A stretch of 64,000 nucleotides of DNA from Syntrophaceae bacterium UBA1411 (GTDB taxonomy: Bacteria; Desulfobacterota; Syntrophia; Syntrophales; Smithellaceae). Below, piece by piece: positions 27,920 to 38,126 of the stretch. The position numbers and the translations under genes are program-made. The DNA lies in contig DBPV01000022.1 of NCBI GenBank assembly GCA_002304995.1, positions 1 to 64,000 of the forward strand, written 5' to 3'. The notes under the pieces were generated by a model. It did no database searches. It was not told where the DNA came from and saw only the letters and a list, made by a program, of their open reading frames with translations. Position 1 is the stretch's first letter. Every line of letters begins with the position of its first letter.

Positions 27920-30472
27920 ATGAGTTACCTGCAAACGTATCAGGTGTTTCCCTACATTCCGGAACCGCTCAAATTTCTGGAAACGCTCGTCAACAATCTG
28001 TGGTGGTGCTGGAACCTGGAAGCCATCGAACTGTTTCGGCGCATCAATCCGCGGCTGTGGGACGAATCCGGCCGGAATCCGCTGGTGTTCTCCACGCTGA
28101 TCGACCAGAAGAAGCTCGACGAGCTGGCGACGGACGGCAGTTTCCTCAGCCACATGGAGGAAGTCCGCGAACAGTTTGAAAGCCAGGTGCTTCCCCCTCT
28201 GGAAGCAGCGGCCAGTTCGCCGGACGCCAGGCGCAGGGTGATCGCCTATTTTTCCATGGAATTCGGCATCCACGAAAGCCTCCCGCTGTCCGCGGGCGGA
28301 CTGGGCATTCTGGCCGGCGATCATCTGAAGGCCGCGTCGGATCTGGGAGCGCCGCTGGCCGGTGTCGGACTGTTTTACCGCAACGGCTATTTCTACCAGT
28401 TTTTGAACCACGACGGCTGGCAGCAGGAGGAGTACCCGGAGACGGATCTCAACAAGCTCCCCGTCGAGCGCGTCAAGGACGCGGCCGGAAACGACCTCGT
28501 CGTCGCGGTCGGCGGCCCGGACGGAACCATTTCTCTGATGATCTGGAAGATCATGGTGGGAAGAATTCCCCTGTACCTTCTGGACACCAACATCAAGGAA
28601 AATCCGCCGGCCGTCCGCGATATCAATTCGCGCCTGTACCACTCCGAGGGCAAAGTGCGCCTGGCCCAGGAAGTGATTCTCGGCATCGGCGGCATGCGGG
28701 CCCTTGAGGCCATGGGGCTCGACGCAACCGTCTGCCATCTCAACGAAGGGCACTGTTCCTTTTCCAATATCGAACGCCTGGCCCAGCTGCGCTCGCGCTT
28801 CGGCGTGGACCTGAAGACCGCCATGGAAATCAACGCGCGGACCACGATCTTCACCACGCACACGCCCGTTAAAGCCGCGCACGACGAATTTCCGTTCGAT
28901 CAGGTCAGACCCTACCTGGCCGGCTTTGAAAAGGAGCTCGGGCTTCCCGCCGACGAACTTCTCGCCTGGGGCCGGACGGATCCTGTGGACAAGGAGCAGA
29001 TCTTTTCCATGTTCGTTCTGGGGCTTAAGCTCGCCCAGTACCGCAATGGCGTGAGCCGGCTGCACGGCAAGGTGGCCAGGCGCATGTGGTCCTATGTCTG
29101 GCCGGACGTTCCAGAAGAGGAAATTCCCATCACCTCCATCACCAACGGCGTGCACATTCCCTCCTGGATTTCGATTGAAAACTCCCGCCTCTTCGACCGC
29201 TACCTCGGCCGGGACTGGTGGCTCAAAACCTGGAACACGGATCTCGCCCGGCGCATCGAAGACATCTACGATGAAGAACTGTGGCGGTCCCATGTCATGA
29301 GCAGAACGCGCCTGATCCGGCACTGCCGGACAAGAATGGTCAAGCAGTACGGCCGGCGCAACGCGCCGAAAAACGTCATGAAGGAAGCGGAATCCGTGCT
29401 GGACGACGACGTCCTCACCATCGCCTTCGCCCGGCGCTTTGCCGCCTACAAACGCTCGCACCTGTTGCTGTGCGACATGGAGCGCTTCGAGGCCATTTTG
29501 AAAAACGAACAGTTCCCCGTCCAGTTCATTTTCGCCGGCAAGGCCCATCCGATGGACGACGAAGGAAAAAGGCTTATTCAGCAGATCGTTCATCTGGCGC
29601 GCCACTCCGACTACCGCCACAAGATTCTCTTCATCGAAGACTATGACATCGATATCGCGAGGCACCTGATTCAGGGCGCCGACGTATGGCTCAACACGCC
29701 CCGCCGCCCCCTGGAGGCCTGCGGCACCTCGGGCATGAAAGCCGCCGCCAACGGCGGACTCAACCTGAGCATTCTCGACGGCTGGTGGTGCGAAGGCTAC
29801 TCGCCCCAAACCGGCTGGGCCATCGGCACGGGCGAGGAGTTCGCCGATCCTTTCTACCAGGACGCCGTGGAGAGCCACGCCCTGTACAACGTCCTGGAAA
29901 ACGACGTCATCCCCTGTTTCTACGGCCGGGAAAACGGGGGGCTGCCCCTGCGCTGGCTGGCCATGATGAAAGCGTCCATGCAGATGGCGCTGGGGAGCTT
30001 CTGCGCGCAGAAAATGGTCTTCGCCTACCAGCAGACGTTTTATGCGCCTGCCATGGCGCAGTATGATGCGCTGACGCAAAACGGCGCGGCCGAAGCCGTC
30101 CGATTGAAAAACATTCACGACCGTCTGAAGAGGAAATGGTGCGCCGTCTCGATTGAGCCGCCCGTCGGAACCGGCGGCGCGCCGCTGCGGGTGGGGGAAT
30201 CCCTGGCCGTGTCCACGATCGTCCATCTGGGCGAAATCGCTCCCGACGAAGTGGACGTGGAAATTTTCTACGGCCGCATCAAAACGGTGGACAGCCTGGC
30301 CGACGCGCAGACCCAGCCCATGGTCATGAAGGAAACGGTGGGCAGCGGCGTTTACCGCTACGAATGTTCCCTCCCCTGCCGGGCGGCCGGCCGCTTCGGG
30401 TTCACGGCCCGGGTAACGCCCCGGGCGGATTCGTTCATCAAGTACACGCCCGGATTGATCACCTGGGCCTGA
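27920..30472 (+). CDS. glgP: Alpha-glucan (glycogen) phosphorylase
   Basis: This 850-aa enzyme releases glucose 1-phosphate from glycogen ends. It belongs to the shorter bacterial/archaeal alpha-glucan phosphorylase group, starting with a domain (NLWWCWNLEA) seen in that family. The pyridoxal-phosphate region is visible as EACGTSGMKAAANGGLN. ATG 27920 is preceded by AGGATGG. It has its own promoter and is followed 28 bases later by the synthase gene. The last about 130 residues (from about IEPPVGTGGAPLRVGES) form a beta-rich domain typical of this subgroup. Confidence 0.92.
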   Translation: MSYLQTYQVFPYIPEPLKFLETLVNNLWWCWNLEAIELFRRINPRLWDESGRNPLVFSTLIDQKKLDELATDGSFLSHMEEVREQFESQVLPPLEAAASSPDARRRVIAYFSMEFGIHESLPLSAGGLGILAGDHLKAASDLGAPLAGVGLFYRNGYFYQFLNHDGWQQEEYPETDLNKLPVERVKDAAGNDLVVAVGGPDGTISLMIWKIMVGRIPLYLLDTNIKENPPAVRDINSRLYHSEGKVRLAQEVILGIGGMRALEAMGLDATVCHLNEGHCSFSNIERLAQLRSRFGVDLKTAMEINARTTIFTTHTPVKAAHDEFPFDQVRPYLAGFEKELGLPADELLAWGRTDPVDKEQIFSMFVLGLKLAQYRNGVSRLHGKVARRMWSYVWPDVPEEEIPITSITNGVHIPSWISIENSRLFDRYLGRDWWLKTWNTDLARRIEDIYDEELWRSHVMSRTRLIRHCRTRMVKQYGRRNAPKNVMKEAESVLDDDVLTIAFARRFAAYKRSHLLLCDMERFEAILKNEQFPVQFIFAGKAHPMDDEGKRLIQQIVHLARHSDYRHKILFIEDYDIDIARHLIQGADVWLNTPRRPLEACGTSGMKAAANGGLNLSILDGWWCEGYSPQTGWAIGTGEEFADPFYQDAVESHALYNVLENDVIPCFYGRENGGLPLRWLAMMKASMQMALGSFCAQKMVFAYQQTFYAPAMAQYDALTQNGAAEAVRLKNIHDRLKRKWCAVSIEPPVGTGGAPLRVGESLAVSTIVHLGEIAPDEVDVEIFYGRIKTVDSLADAQTQPMVMKETVGSGVYRYECSLPCRAAGRFGFTARVTPRADSFIKYTPGLITWA

Positions 30473-30500
30473 TCCGGACAAACGGGGACAAGGACATAAA

Positions 30501-32021
30501 ATGAAATTCCCGCGCCGCAGAAAAAGACCCCGCGTGCTCATCGTTACGCCGGAAGTCACTTATCTTCCGGAAGGCATGGGCCGGATGGCCATCAGCCTCA
30601 AGGCCAAAGCCGGCGGCCTGGCGGATGTTTCCGCGGCGCTGATTGCCGCTCTGTTCGAGCACGGCGGAGACGTCCACGTCGCCCTGCCCGATTACCGCAG
30701 CATCTTTTCGCATGAGGCGGGAAAGATCTTTTGCAGCGAGTACAAAACCATCCACAAAAGAATGCCGCCGAACCGCATCCACCTGGCCGAGGACCGGGCT
30801 TTCTTTTACCGGAACGCCATCTACTCCAGCTACGGCTGGGAAAACATCAAAGTCTCGCTGGCGTTCCAGCGGGAAGTGATCAACAACATCATTCCGTCCG
30901 TCAAACCGGATTTGATCCACTGCAACGACTGGATGACGGGGCTTTTGCCGGCCAAGGCCCGCGAACTGGGTATTCCCTGCCTCTTCACGATTCACAATAT
31001 TTTCACCGTCAAGAAGACGCTCGCGGAAATTGAAGACCAGGGCATCGACGCGGCTCTGTTCTGGAAACATCTCTATTTCCAGCGAGCCCCCGCCTGCTAC
31101 GAGGAAACGCGCGCCGCCAATCCCGTCGATTTTCTGACGAGCGGCGTTTTTGCGGCGCACTTCATCAATACCGTGAGTCCCGCCTTTCTCATCGAAATCG
31201 TCGAAGGCAGGCATCCGTTTATCGAAGAGCCGCTGAGAAGGGAACTGGCCGGCAAGTGGCAGGCCGGCTGCGCGACCGGCATCTTAAACAGTCCCGACGC
31301 GTCCTTCAATCCTTCCACCGACGCCAGTCTTCCGCGCCGCTACGGCGCCTCCGATGCGGCGGCGGGCAAGGCCGCCAACAAACGGCATCTGCAAAAACGC
31401 CTGGGGCTTCTCGAGGAGGAGCGCGCGCCGCTGTTTTTCTGGCCCTCGCGTCTCGACCGCATCCAGAAAGGCAGCCCGCTCATGGCGCATATTCTTTACG
31501 ACGTGGTGTCGCGCTACTGGCATCTGCCGCTCGAGATCGTCTTTGTGGCCAACGGCGAATTTCAGCCCTACCTCCGCCAGATCATCCGGCAGTTTCATCT
31601 GACAGCGCGGGTGGCCGTGTGCGATTTCGACGAGGACCTGGCCCGGCTGGCCTACGCCGCGTCGGACTTCATGCTCATGCCGTCCGCCTTCGAACCCTGC
31701 GGCCTGCCCCAGATGATCGCTCCCCTTTACGGCTCCGTGCCGGTCGTCCGGGACACAGGCGGCCTCCACGACACGATCCGCCCGTTAAACGCCGCGGCCG
31801 GAACGGGCAACGGCATTCTGTTTGAAACCTACGATCCGCAGGGACTTGCCTGGGCCATCGACCAGGCGGTTTCTTTTTACGCGCTTGCGCCTGCGGCAAG
31901 AGAAAAACACATCGCCCGCATCATGACCGAGGCCCTGGCGTCCTTCAATCACACTGTGACGGCCGCCCGCTACATCGACCTTTACGAAAAGATGCTGAAC
32001 CGTCCTTTCCTGCAACCGTAA
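30501..32021 (+). CDS. glgA: Glycogen synthase (GT5 family)
   Basis: This 506-aa glycosyltransferase extends alpha-1,4-glucan, normally from ADP-glucose. The N-terminal substrate loop KAGGLADV (36-43) and the C-terminal FEPCGLPQM motif, with its catalytic glutamate, are both clear. AAGGAC precedes ATG 30501. It lies between glgP and glgB. The family cannot tell ADP- from UDP-glucose. No glgC (ADP-glucose pyrophosphorylase) lies in the window. Confidence 0.9.
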   Translation: MKFPRRRKRPRVLIVTPEVTYLPEGMGRMAISLKAKAGGLADVSAALIAALFEHGGDVHVALPDYRSIFSHEAGKIFCSEYKTIHKRMPPNRIHLAEDRAFFYRNAIYSSYGWENIKVSLAFQREVINNIIPSVKPDLIHCNDWMTGLLPAKARELGIPCLFTIHNIFTVKKTLAEIEDQGIDAALFWKHLYFQRAPACYEETRAANPVDFLTSGVFAAHFINTVSPAFLIEIVEGRHPFIEEPLRRELAGKWQAGCATGILNSPDASFNPSTDASLPRRYGASDAAAGKAANKRHLQKRLGLLEEERAPLFFWPSRLDRIQKGSPLMAHILYDVVSRYWHLPLEIVFVANGEFQPYLRQIIRQFHLTARVAVCDFDEDLARLAYAASDFMLMPSAFEPCGLPQMIAPLYGSVPVVRDTGGLHDTIRPLNAAAGTGNGILFETYDPQGLAWAIDQAVSFYALAPAAREKHIARIMTEALASFNHTVTAARYIDLYEKMLNRPFLQP

Positions 32022-32052
32022 TCGCCCAAACCATTCCGGAGGCCAAAACCGT

Positions 32053-34116
32053 ATGGCGAAAATCCCTCACGCCCAAACGCGCCGATCCCGCGCCCGGCCT
32101 GCCCCAACTGAAGGGCCGGGCCCCGCAGCGCAGCTCGCCGGCCTGCTCGCCTCAGATCCCTACCTGCGGCCTTACGCGGACCGGCTGAAAAATCTTTTTT
32201 CGCGCATTGCCGCGCGGGAAAAAATCCTCCGGCGTGAACGGACGGCTCTGACCCTGGCGCACGACTTTTTCGGCCTGCATAAAAAAGGAAACGAATGGAT
32301 TTTCCGGGAATGGGCCCCCCATGCCGCTGCCGTCTACCTGATCGGCGACCGGACAAACTGGAAGCCGCACAGCGCCTGGGCGCTTGCGCCCACGGCAGAC
32401 GGCGTCTGGGAAATCCGCCTGCCGGCCGAGTCCCTCGCGCACGGCGACCTTTACCGCCTCTTTCTCGAATGGCCCGGCGGAAGCGGCGACCGCATTCCCG
32501 CTTACGCCCGGCGCATCGTTCAGGATCCGGTAAGCCGTATTTTCAACGCTCAGGTCTGGACGCCCTCGGCCTATGTCTGGCGATACGCTGCCCCGCCGCC
32601 GCCCGCGCCTCTCCTGATTTACGAAGCTCACATCGGCATGGCCCAGGAGGAAGGACGGATCGGGACCTATCGGGAATTCGCCGAGCGCATTTTGCCGCGC
32701 ATCGTCCGGTCCGGCTACAATGCGCTGCAACTGATGGGCATTCAGGAACATCCGTACTACGCCTCCTTCGGCTACCACGTGTCCAGCTTTTTTGCCGCCT
32801 CGTCGCGCTTCGGCACGCCGGAAGAACTGAAAGAACTGATCGACGCGGCCCACGGCGCGCGGCTCTTCGTCATCATGGACCTCATCCATTCGCACGCCGT
32901 CGGCAACGACGTGGAAGGCCTCAGCCGCTTTGACGGAACCTCCGATTTGTATTTCCACGCCGGCCGCCGCGGCTTTCATGAGGCCTGGGGATCGCGGTGC
33001 TTCGACTACGGCAAAGCGGGAGTTTTGCGGTTTCTGCTGTCGAACTGCCGCTTCTGGCTTTCCGAATACCACATTGACGGCTTCCGCTTTGACGGCATCA
33101 CCTCCATGCTTTACCGCGACCACGGCCTGGGCAAAACCTTCACGTCCTACGACGACTACTTCAATGCCAACGTCGATGAAGACGCGCTGGTTTACCTGGC
33201 GCTCGCCAACCGTGTTGTCCACAGTGTGCGGCCGCGCGCCCTTACGCTCGCCGAAGACGTGAGCGGCATGCCGGCGCTGGCCCTGCCGGCGGCAAAAGGC
33301 GGCATCGGCTTCGACTGCCGCCTGGCGATGGGCATTGCGGACTTCTGGATTCGGCTCATGAGCGACTTTCGCGATGAAGACTGGCCGATGGGACGCCTGT
33401 GGTACGAGCTTACCAACCGGCGCAGCGACGAAAAAACCGTGAGCTACGCCGAATCTCACGATCAGGCGCTGGTCGGCGACAAGACGCTGATCTTCCGGAT
33501 GGCCGACGCGGCGATGTACGGCCACATGAGCCTCTGCGATCCGGACCCGATCACCGGCCGGGCCGTGGCTCTGCATAAAATGATCCGGTTGATCACTCTG
33601 GCCACCGCCGGCCACGGCTACCAGAATTTCATGGGCAACGAATTCGGACATCCCGAGTGGATCGATTTTCCGCGGGAGGGAAACGGCTGGTCTTATGCCT
33701 ACGCCAGGCGCCAGTGGCATCTGGCGGATGACCCGGATTTGAAATACGCCCTCCTCGGCCGCTTCGACCGGGACATGATCGCGCTGGCGCGACGCAGCAA
33801 CTTTCTTGCCGATCCCCGACCCCGGCTCCTGCACGAGCGCGATGACCACAAGGTGCTTGTTTTTCAGCGGGGCCGGCTGATCTTCAGCTTCAACTTTCAC
33901 CCGACCGCGTCTTATCCGGACTACGCCGTCGCAACGCCGCCCGGCGCCTGGCGGATGATCCTCGACTCGGATGACGCGGCCTACGGCGGCCACGCGCGTC
34001 TTTTCGCCGGCCAGGTCCATTGCACGCTGCCCGTGCTCGCGGGCCAGACCGTGCGCCATGAATTGAGGCTTTACCTTCCCACGCGCACCGCGCTGGTTCT
34101 GGAGCTGCAAAGTTAA
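32053..34116 (+). CDS. glgB: 1,4-alpha-glucan branching enzyme, eukaryote-like GH13 type
   Basis: This 687-aa enzyme creates alpha-1,6 branches. An N-terminal carbohydrate-binding/beta-sandwich domain (WIFREWAPHAAAVYLIGDRTNW) precedes the GH13 barrel with DGFRFDGITS (nucleophile D347), TLAEDVSG (E401) and SYAESHDQ (D470). The stretch GNEFGHPEWIDFPREGNGWSYAYARRQWHL is the kind of sequence seen in eukaryotic GBE1, so it belongs with the GBE1-like subfamily rather than the E. coli GlgB type. GGAGG lies 10 bases before ATG 32053. It ends 14 bases from the converging acyltransferase gene. Confidence 0.9.
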   Translation: MAKIPHAQTRRSRARPAPTEGPGPAAQLAGLLASDPYLRPYADRLKNLFSRIAAREKILRRERTALTLAHDFFGLHKKGNEWIFREWAPHAAAVYLIGDRTNWKPHSAWALAPTADGVWEIRLPAESLAHGDLYRLFLEWPGGSGDRIPAYARRIVQDPVSRIFNAQVWTPSAYVWRYAAPPPPAPLLIYEAHIGMAQEEGRIGTYREFAERILPRIVRSGYNALQLMGIQEHPYYASFGYHVSSFFAASSRFGTPEELKELIDAAHGARLFVIMDLIHSHAVGNDVEGLSRFDGTSDLYFHAGRRGFHEAWGSRCFDYGKAGVLRFLLSNCRFWLSEYHIDGFRFDGITSMLYRDHGLGKTFTSYDDYFNANVDEDALVYLALANRVVHSVRPRALTLAEDVSGMPALALPAAKGGIGFDCRLAMGIADFWIRLMSDFRDEDWPMGRLWYELTNRRSDEKTVSYAESHDQALVGDKTLIFRMADAAMYGHMSLCDPDPITGRAVALHKMIRLITLATAGHGYQNFMGNEFGHPEWIDFPREGNGWSYAYARRQWHLADDPDLKYALLGRFDRDMIALARRSNFLADPRPRLLHERDDHKVLVFQRGRLIFSFNFHPTASYPDYAVATPPGAWRMILDSDDAAYGGHARLFAGQVHCTLPVLAGQTVRHELRLYLPTRTALVLELQS

Positions 34117-34130
34117 CGAAAAACAGCGGA

Positions 34131-34868
34131 TCAGCTGCGGGCCGGATATTCCGGATGGAAGTTGGCCAGCACCGCCTGCCGTGTCCGGTCAATCAGGTCC
34201 GGAACGTCGGCGTGGGTGCAGGCGCTGGTTTCGATGGGGTCGCCGATCACAACCTGGATTGTCCCCGGCCGAAGCGCGAGGCTGCCCTTGGGCAGAACGC
34301 GGCGGCTGCCGTTCAAGGTCACGGGCAAGACGGGGATTTTGCGCTCGACGGCCGGAATGAAGCCGCCTTTTTTAAACGGGTGAATTTGTCCGTCGGCCGA
34401 CCGGGTTCCTTCGGGAAACACCAGAATGCTCACGCCGGCGGGCAGGCGGTCGATGCCCCGGTTGATGCTTTCAATGGCCCGGGCGGTGTTGGAACGGTCG
34501 ATGAAAATGTTGCGCGAGGCGTAAAGCCCGTATCCGAAAAGAGGAACCTTGAGCACCTCCTTTTTGATGAACCAGCGGTACTGAATGCCCAGCGTGGTGA
34601 CCAGCGCCAGAATGTCGTACAGAGACTGGTGGTTGGACATGATGATGTACGATGTTCCGGGCGCGATCTTTTCCCGGTTCACGATTTCCGTGCGGACAAA
34701 GGAGACGGCCAGCATGATGTACGCCCAGATTTTGGTGAGAGAAAAGGCCAGGTTTCCGGTGCGGCCCAAAAGTCCGGCGGCAATGATGGGAATAGCCAGG
34801 ACCAAGGTTGCAACAGCCGCCCAGAATGCCAGCCAGACCAGACACACGGCCGCCCGCAATGATCTCAT
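34131..34868 (-). CDS. 1-acyl-sn-glycerol-3-phosphate acyltransferase (PlsC family)
   Basis: This membrane enzyme adds the second acyl chain to form phosphatidate. With the start at ATG 34868 it has 245 aa. An N-terminal hydrophobic segment (about 5-35) is followed by the catalytic H80-x4-D85 motif (NHQSLYD) and the FPEGTRS motif. The frame is open upstream to 35024, but the extra residues look non-coding, and GGAGG/GGAAG sites precede ATG 34868. Family members also include other lysophospholipid acyltransferases, so specificity is uncertain. Confidence 0.85.
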   Translation of the reverse strand: MRSLRAAVCLVWLAFWAAVATLVLAIPIIAAGLLGRTGNLAFSLTKIWAYIMLAVSFVRTEIVNREKIAPGTSYIIMSNHQSLYDILALVTTLGIQYRWFIKKEVLKVPLFGYGLYASRNIFIDRSNTARAIESINRGIDRLPAGVSILVFPEGTRSADGQIHPFKKGGFIPAVERKIPVLPVTLNGSRRVLPKGSLALRPGTIQVVIGDPIETSACTHADVPDLIDRTRQAVLANFHPEYPARS

Positions 34869-35081
34869 CTTCCAACGCCCTCCTGAAGTTTTTTCCGACC
34901 GGCCGCGCGCTCGAGCTCCAAAGCGCGCGTCCGGAAAAGAATTTCCATCAGATGTCTGCCGGCAGGTTCCCCCTGGCTCCCTGCTGTGTGTCGTCAAACG
35001 CAGGATGCGCGCGGAAAAATCCATTCTCGCACAGACGGAACACCTCTTTGCAAAAACTGAATTTTTCGCACAGAAATTTTG

Positions 35082-35110
35082 TTGACATATAAAATCAATC
35101 GCATTATAGT
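35082..35110 (+). promoter_or_regulatory. Sigma-70 promoter of tRNA-Gln
   Basis: TTGACA (35082-35087), a 17-base spacer and TATAGT (35105-35110) form a near-consensus promoter. The transcription start should be near 35117. A perfect CCGGGCC/GGCCCGG hairpin (35122-35141) lies in the leader just before the mature tRNA. Confidence 0.8.
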
Positions 35111-35154
35111 TCCCCCCGCTTCCGGGCCAGGACAGGCCCGGCGGGCGGTCCTGC

Positions 35155-35228
35155 TGGGGAATCGTTCAATGGTAGGACACCGGACTCTGACTCCGTCAAT
35201 CAAGGTTCGAATCCTTGTTCCCCAGCCA
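35155..35228 (+). tRNA. tRNA-Gln (anticodon CTG)
   Basis: The acceptor stem TGGGGAA (35155-35161) pairs with TTCCCCA (35218-35224), with G35225 and encoded CCA after it. The anticodon loop CTCTGAC gives CTG, reading CAG. The weak first U-A pair is typical of glutamine tRNAs. It ends 4 bases before the 3' end of the converging glnS gene. Confidence 0.95.
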
Positions 35229-35232
35229 TTTT

Positions 35233-36918
35233 TTATCCCTTCCCGGCAATTTTCGTCCAGCTGTCCCGCAGCGGCACCACCCGGTTGAACACCGGGCGCC
35301 CGGGCTGCGACTCCTTTTCGTCGGCGCAAAAATAGCCCACCCGTTCAAACTGGTAAGCGCTTCCCGGTTCGGCATTTTGCAGGCCGGGCTCCGCATAGCA
35401 GACCGGCAGGATTTCGAGGGACTGCGGATTCAGGTATTGGAGAAAATCCTCTTCGCTGCCCGGATCTTCAATGGTGAACAGGCGGTCGTAGAGGCGCACT
35501 TCGGCGGACACGGCATGCGCCGCCGAGACCCAGTGAATCACGCCCTGCACCTTGCGGCCGTCCGCAGGCGGGGCGTTGCGGGTCGCCGGATCGTAGGAAC
35601 AGTGGAGTTCCGTCACCTCGCCCGTCTTTTCATCCTTTACCAGGCTTGCAAATTTGATGACGTAGGCATTGCGCAGCCGGACTTCCCGCCCGGGCCCCAG
35701 GCGGTTGTATTTCCTGGGCGGCTCCTCCATGAAGTCCTCGCGCTCGATATACAGCACGCGGGAGAAGGGGACCTTCCGCGTTCCCATTTCGGGGCGCTGG
35801 GGATGGTTGGCGCAGTCGAATTCTTCCGTCTGACCTTCCGGATAATTGTCGATCACGACTTTGAGCGGCCGGAGGACGCACATCGCCCGGGGCGCCCGCT
35901 CGTTGAGGTCGTCGCGAACGCAGTGTTCGAGCAGGGCCATGTCGACGAGGTTGTCGTTTTTGGCGACGCCGATTTCGGCGCAGAAGCTCCGGATCGCCTC
36001 CGGCGAAAAGCCCCGGCGCCGCATGCCGGAGACGGTGGGCATGCGCGGATCGTCCCAGCCCCGGACATGACCTTCCTGCACCAGCTGGATGAGCCTGCGC
36101 TTGCTCAGCACCGTGTAGCTGACGCTCAGGCGGGCGAATTCAATCTGCTTGGGGCGGTTGGCGGCAATGAGCCGCTCCACGATCCAATCGTAGAGCGGGC
36201 GGTTGTTTTCAAACTCCAGCGTGCAGATGGAGTGGGTGATGCCTTCCAGTGCGTCCGAGAGGCAGTGGGCGAAATCGTACATCGGGTAAATGATCCACTG
36301 CGCTCCCGTGCGGTAGTGGGGTTCGCGCTTGATGCGGTAGAGGATGGGATCGCGCATGACAATGTTGGGCGCGGCCATGTCGATTTTGGCGCGCAGGACG
36401 TGCGCGCCGTCGGCAAACTCGCCGGCGCGCATCCGTTCGAACAGGTCGAGGTTCTCCTCCACCGACCGGCTGCGATAGGGGCTTTCCCGGCCCGGCTCGG
36501 TAAACGAGCCGCGGTGCTCGCGGATTTCATCGGGGCTCAGGCTGCAAACGTAGGCGTCCCCCTTTTTGATGAGCTCCACGGCGAAGGCGAAAAGTTTTTC
36601 GAAATAGTCGGATGCATAAAAAAGACGGTCCTCCCAGTCGAAGCCGAGCCAGCGCACGTCGCGGATGATGGACTCCACGAACTCCATGGACTCGCCCGCC
36701 GGATCCGTATCGTCGAGGCGGAGATTGCAGGTTCCCCCGTACTGGCGCGCCAGACCGAAGTTGAGGCATACGGACTTGGCGTGTCCGATATGGATATAGC
36801 CGTTGGGCTCCGGCGGAAAACGGGTGGCCACGCGTCCTGCATGCCTGACGGTGCGCAGATCTTCGTCAATGATGTCGCGGATAAAATCGGTTGCGGCGGG
36901 GGGGGTGGGGTCGGTCAT
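35233..36918 (-). CDS. glnS: Glutaminyl-tRNA synthetase
   Basis: This class I synthetase charges tRNA-Gln. The 561-aa protein has the HIGH motif (43-46, in [15 protein letters not shown]) and VLSKRRL as the KMSKS loop. Residues such as [15 protein letters not shown] and the beta-barrel anticodon domain support GlnRS rather than GluRS. AAGGAG precedes ATG 36918. It points at a tRNA-Gln gene ending 4 bases from its own stop. A direct GlnRS means the cell does not have to rely only on the amidotransferase route for Gln-tRNA. Confidence 0.95.
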   Translation of the reverse strand: MTDPTPPAATDFIRDIIDEDLRTVRHAGRVATRFPPEPNGYIHIGHAKSVCLNFGLARQYGGTCNLRLDDTDPAGESMEFVESIIRDVRWLGFDWEDRLFYASDYFEKLFAFAVELIKKGDAYVCSLSPDEIREHRGSFTEPGRESPYRSRSVEENLDLFERMRAGEFADGAHVLRAKIDMAAPNIVMRDPILYRIKREPHYRTGAQWIIYPMYDFAHCLSDALEGITHSICTLEFENNRPLYDWIVERLIAANRPKQIEFARLSVSYTVLSKRRLIQLVQEGHVRGWDDPRMPTVSGMRRRGFSPEAIRSFCAEIGVAKNDNLVDMALLEHCVRDDLNERAPRAMCVLRPLKVVIDNYPEGQTEEFDCANHPQRPEMGTRKVPFSRVLYIEREDFMEEPPRKYNRLGPGREVRLRNAYVIKFASLVKDEKTGEVTELHCSYDPATRNAPPADGRKVQGVIHWVSAAHAVSAEVRLYDRLFTIEDPGSEEDFLQYLNPQSLEILPVCYAEPGLQNAEPGSAYQFERVGYFCADEKESQPGRPVFNRVVPLRDSWTKIAGKG

Positions 36919-37016
36919 AATACAAAAAACTCCTTTAGCTTCATATTCTTCAAGGAAGGCCCTTCCGCAAAGAGAAAGGCCTTGCCTGTGGGGTCGTCTG
37001 CGCGCTATCCGGTTCG

Positions 37017-38000
37017 TCAGCAGCCGATGGCTTTTTTCAGATGATCCATATTGAGATTGCCGCCGGACATGATCATGACCACTTTCTTGCCTGCCAGCCG
37101 GTCTCTGATTTTCCAGGCGGCTATCAGCGAAACGGCGCCGGCGGCTTCCGCCAGGTTGTGCGTCGCAGTGAGCGCCATGCGCACGCCTTCGAGAATTTCG
37201 TCTTCAGAAAGCAGCACGACGTCGTTGATCGTGTCCCGGAGAATCACGTACGGCAGATGAAAAACGGTCCGGGCGGCCAGCCCGTCGGCGATCGTGTGCG
37301 CTTCGTCGAGCGTGACGATTTCCTTTCTCTGCCACGACGTGTAGAAAGACGGCGCGTTGGCCGGCTCCACGCCGATGATTTCAATCGAGGGTTTGATTGC
37401 GCGCGCGGTTTTCAAAAGCGAGGCGCAGCCGGCGCCGCCGCCGATGGGGCAGATGATCGTATCGGCGTCCGGCAGGTCCTCCAGAATTTCCAGTCCCATG
37501 GTGGCGATGCCGTTGAGGATTTCCGGCTCGTTGCCCTGCTGGACATAATAATAGCCCGCGCTGTCCACCAGCTCGTCGCAGTAGGATTGGGCGTCGTAAA
37601 AATCCTCTCCGTGGACGATCAGCTCCGCGCCGTAGCTCTCGATGATGCGGTTGATTTCCGGATTGTTGTTTTCGGGAACGACCACCGTGCAGGGCACGTG
37701 AAACCACTGCCCCGCCCAGGCCATCGCCAGGCCGTGGTTGCCGCGGGTCGCCACGAGAATGCCGGTTTCCAGCTCTTCCCTGGACATGTGATGGAAAAAA
37801 TTCAGCGCGCCCCGGATTTTGAACGATCCGGTCGGGTTATGGTTTTCATGCTTGACGAACGCCTCGCAGCCGATGAGACGGGAAAGTTCGGAATAGCAGA
37901 TCAGGTTGGTCCTGTTCAGATACTTGTTGATCAGCGCCCGGGCCATGAGCGTCCGGGTCAGATTGACCTGCTCGCTGGCCGCTTCATATTTTTTCAGCAT
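37017..38000 (-). CDS. Threonine dehydratase-like PLP enzyme
   Basis: This fold-type II pyridoxal-phosphate enzyme has 327 aa, the length of catabolic threonine/serine dehydratases without an ACT domain. The Schiff-base lysine is K61 in GSFKIRGA; the phosphate loop is GGGAGC. A GGGAGG site precedes ATG 38000. Members of this family also include serine racemase and threo-3-hydroxyaspartate dehydratase, so the substrate is not fixed. The absence of an ACT domain argues against the feedback-inhibited isoleucine enzyme. Confidence 0.82.
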   Translation of the reverse strand: MLKKYEAASEQVNLTRTLMARALINKYLNRTNLICYSELSRLIGCEAFVKHENHNPTGSFKIRGALNFFHHMSREELETGILVATRGNHGLAMAWAGQWFHVPCTVVVPENNNPEINRIIESYGAELIVHGEDFYDAQSYCDELVDSAGYYYVQQGNEPEILNGIATMGLEILEDLPDADTIICPIGGGAGCASLLKTARAIKPSIEIIGVEPANAPSFYTSWQRKEIVTLDEAHTIADGLAARTVFHLPYVILRDTINDVVLLSEDEILEGVRMALTATHNLAEAAGAVSLIAAWKIRDRLAGKKVVMIMSGGNLNMDHLKKAIGC

Positions 38001-38126
38001 AAAAAACCTCCCGTCGCGGATTGAACCCGTTTCTTTTTACCACCTTTTCGCCGCCTGTCAAGACAGCAGGCGCAACGTTTGCCGGTTTGACGCGGATGGC
38101 GGGTAAAGCCAGGGCGGCCGGCGCCG

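Noticed and set aside
27760..28179. Plus-strand frame beginning just after TATAAT
   Set aside because: It overlaps glgP in another frame and lacks a ribosome site; the glgP start fits better.
27815..30559. 914-aa antisense frame to glgP
   Set aside because: Large antisense frames are common in GC-rich DNA opposite real genes. It has no recognisable motif and covers glgP, which is well supported.
32152..34110. 652-aa antisense frame to glgB
   Set aside because: It is a shadow of the branching enzyme with no domain.
38052..38072. Inverted repeat CGCCTGTC/GACAGCAGGCG after waaA
   Set aside because: One bulge and no T-run follows; it could be a chance repeat in GC-rich DNA.
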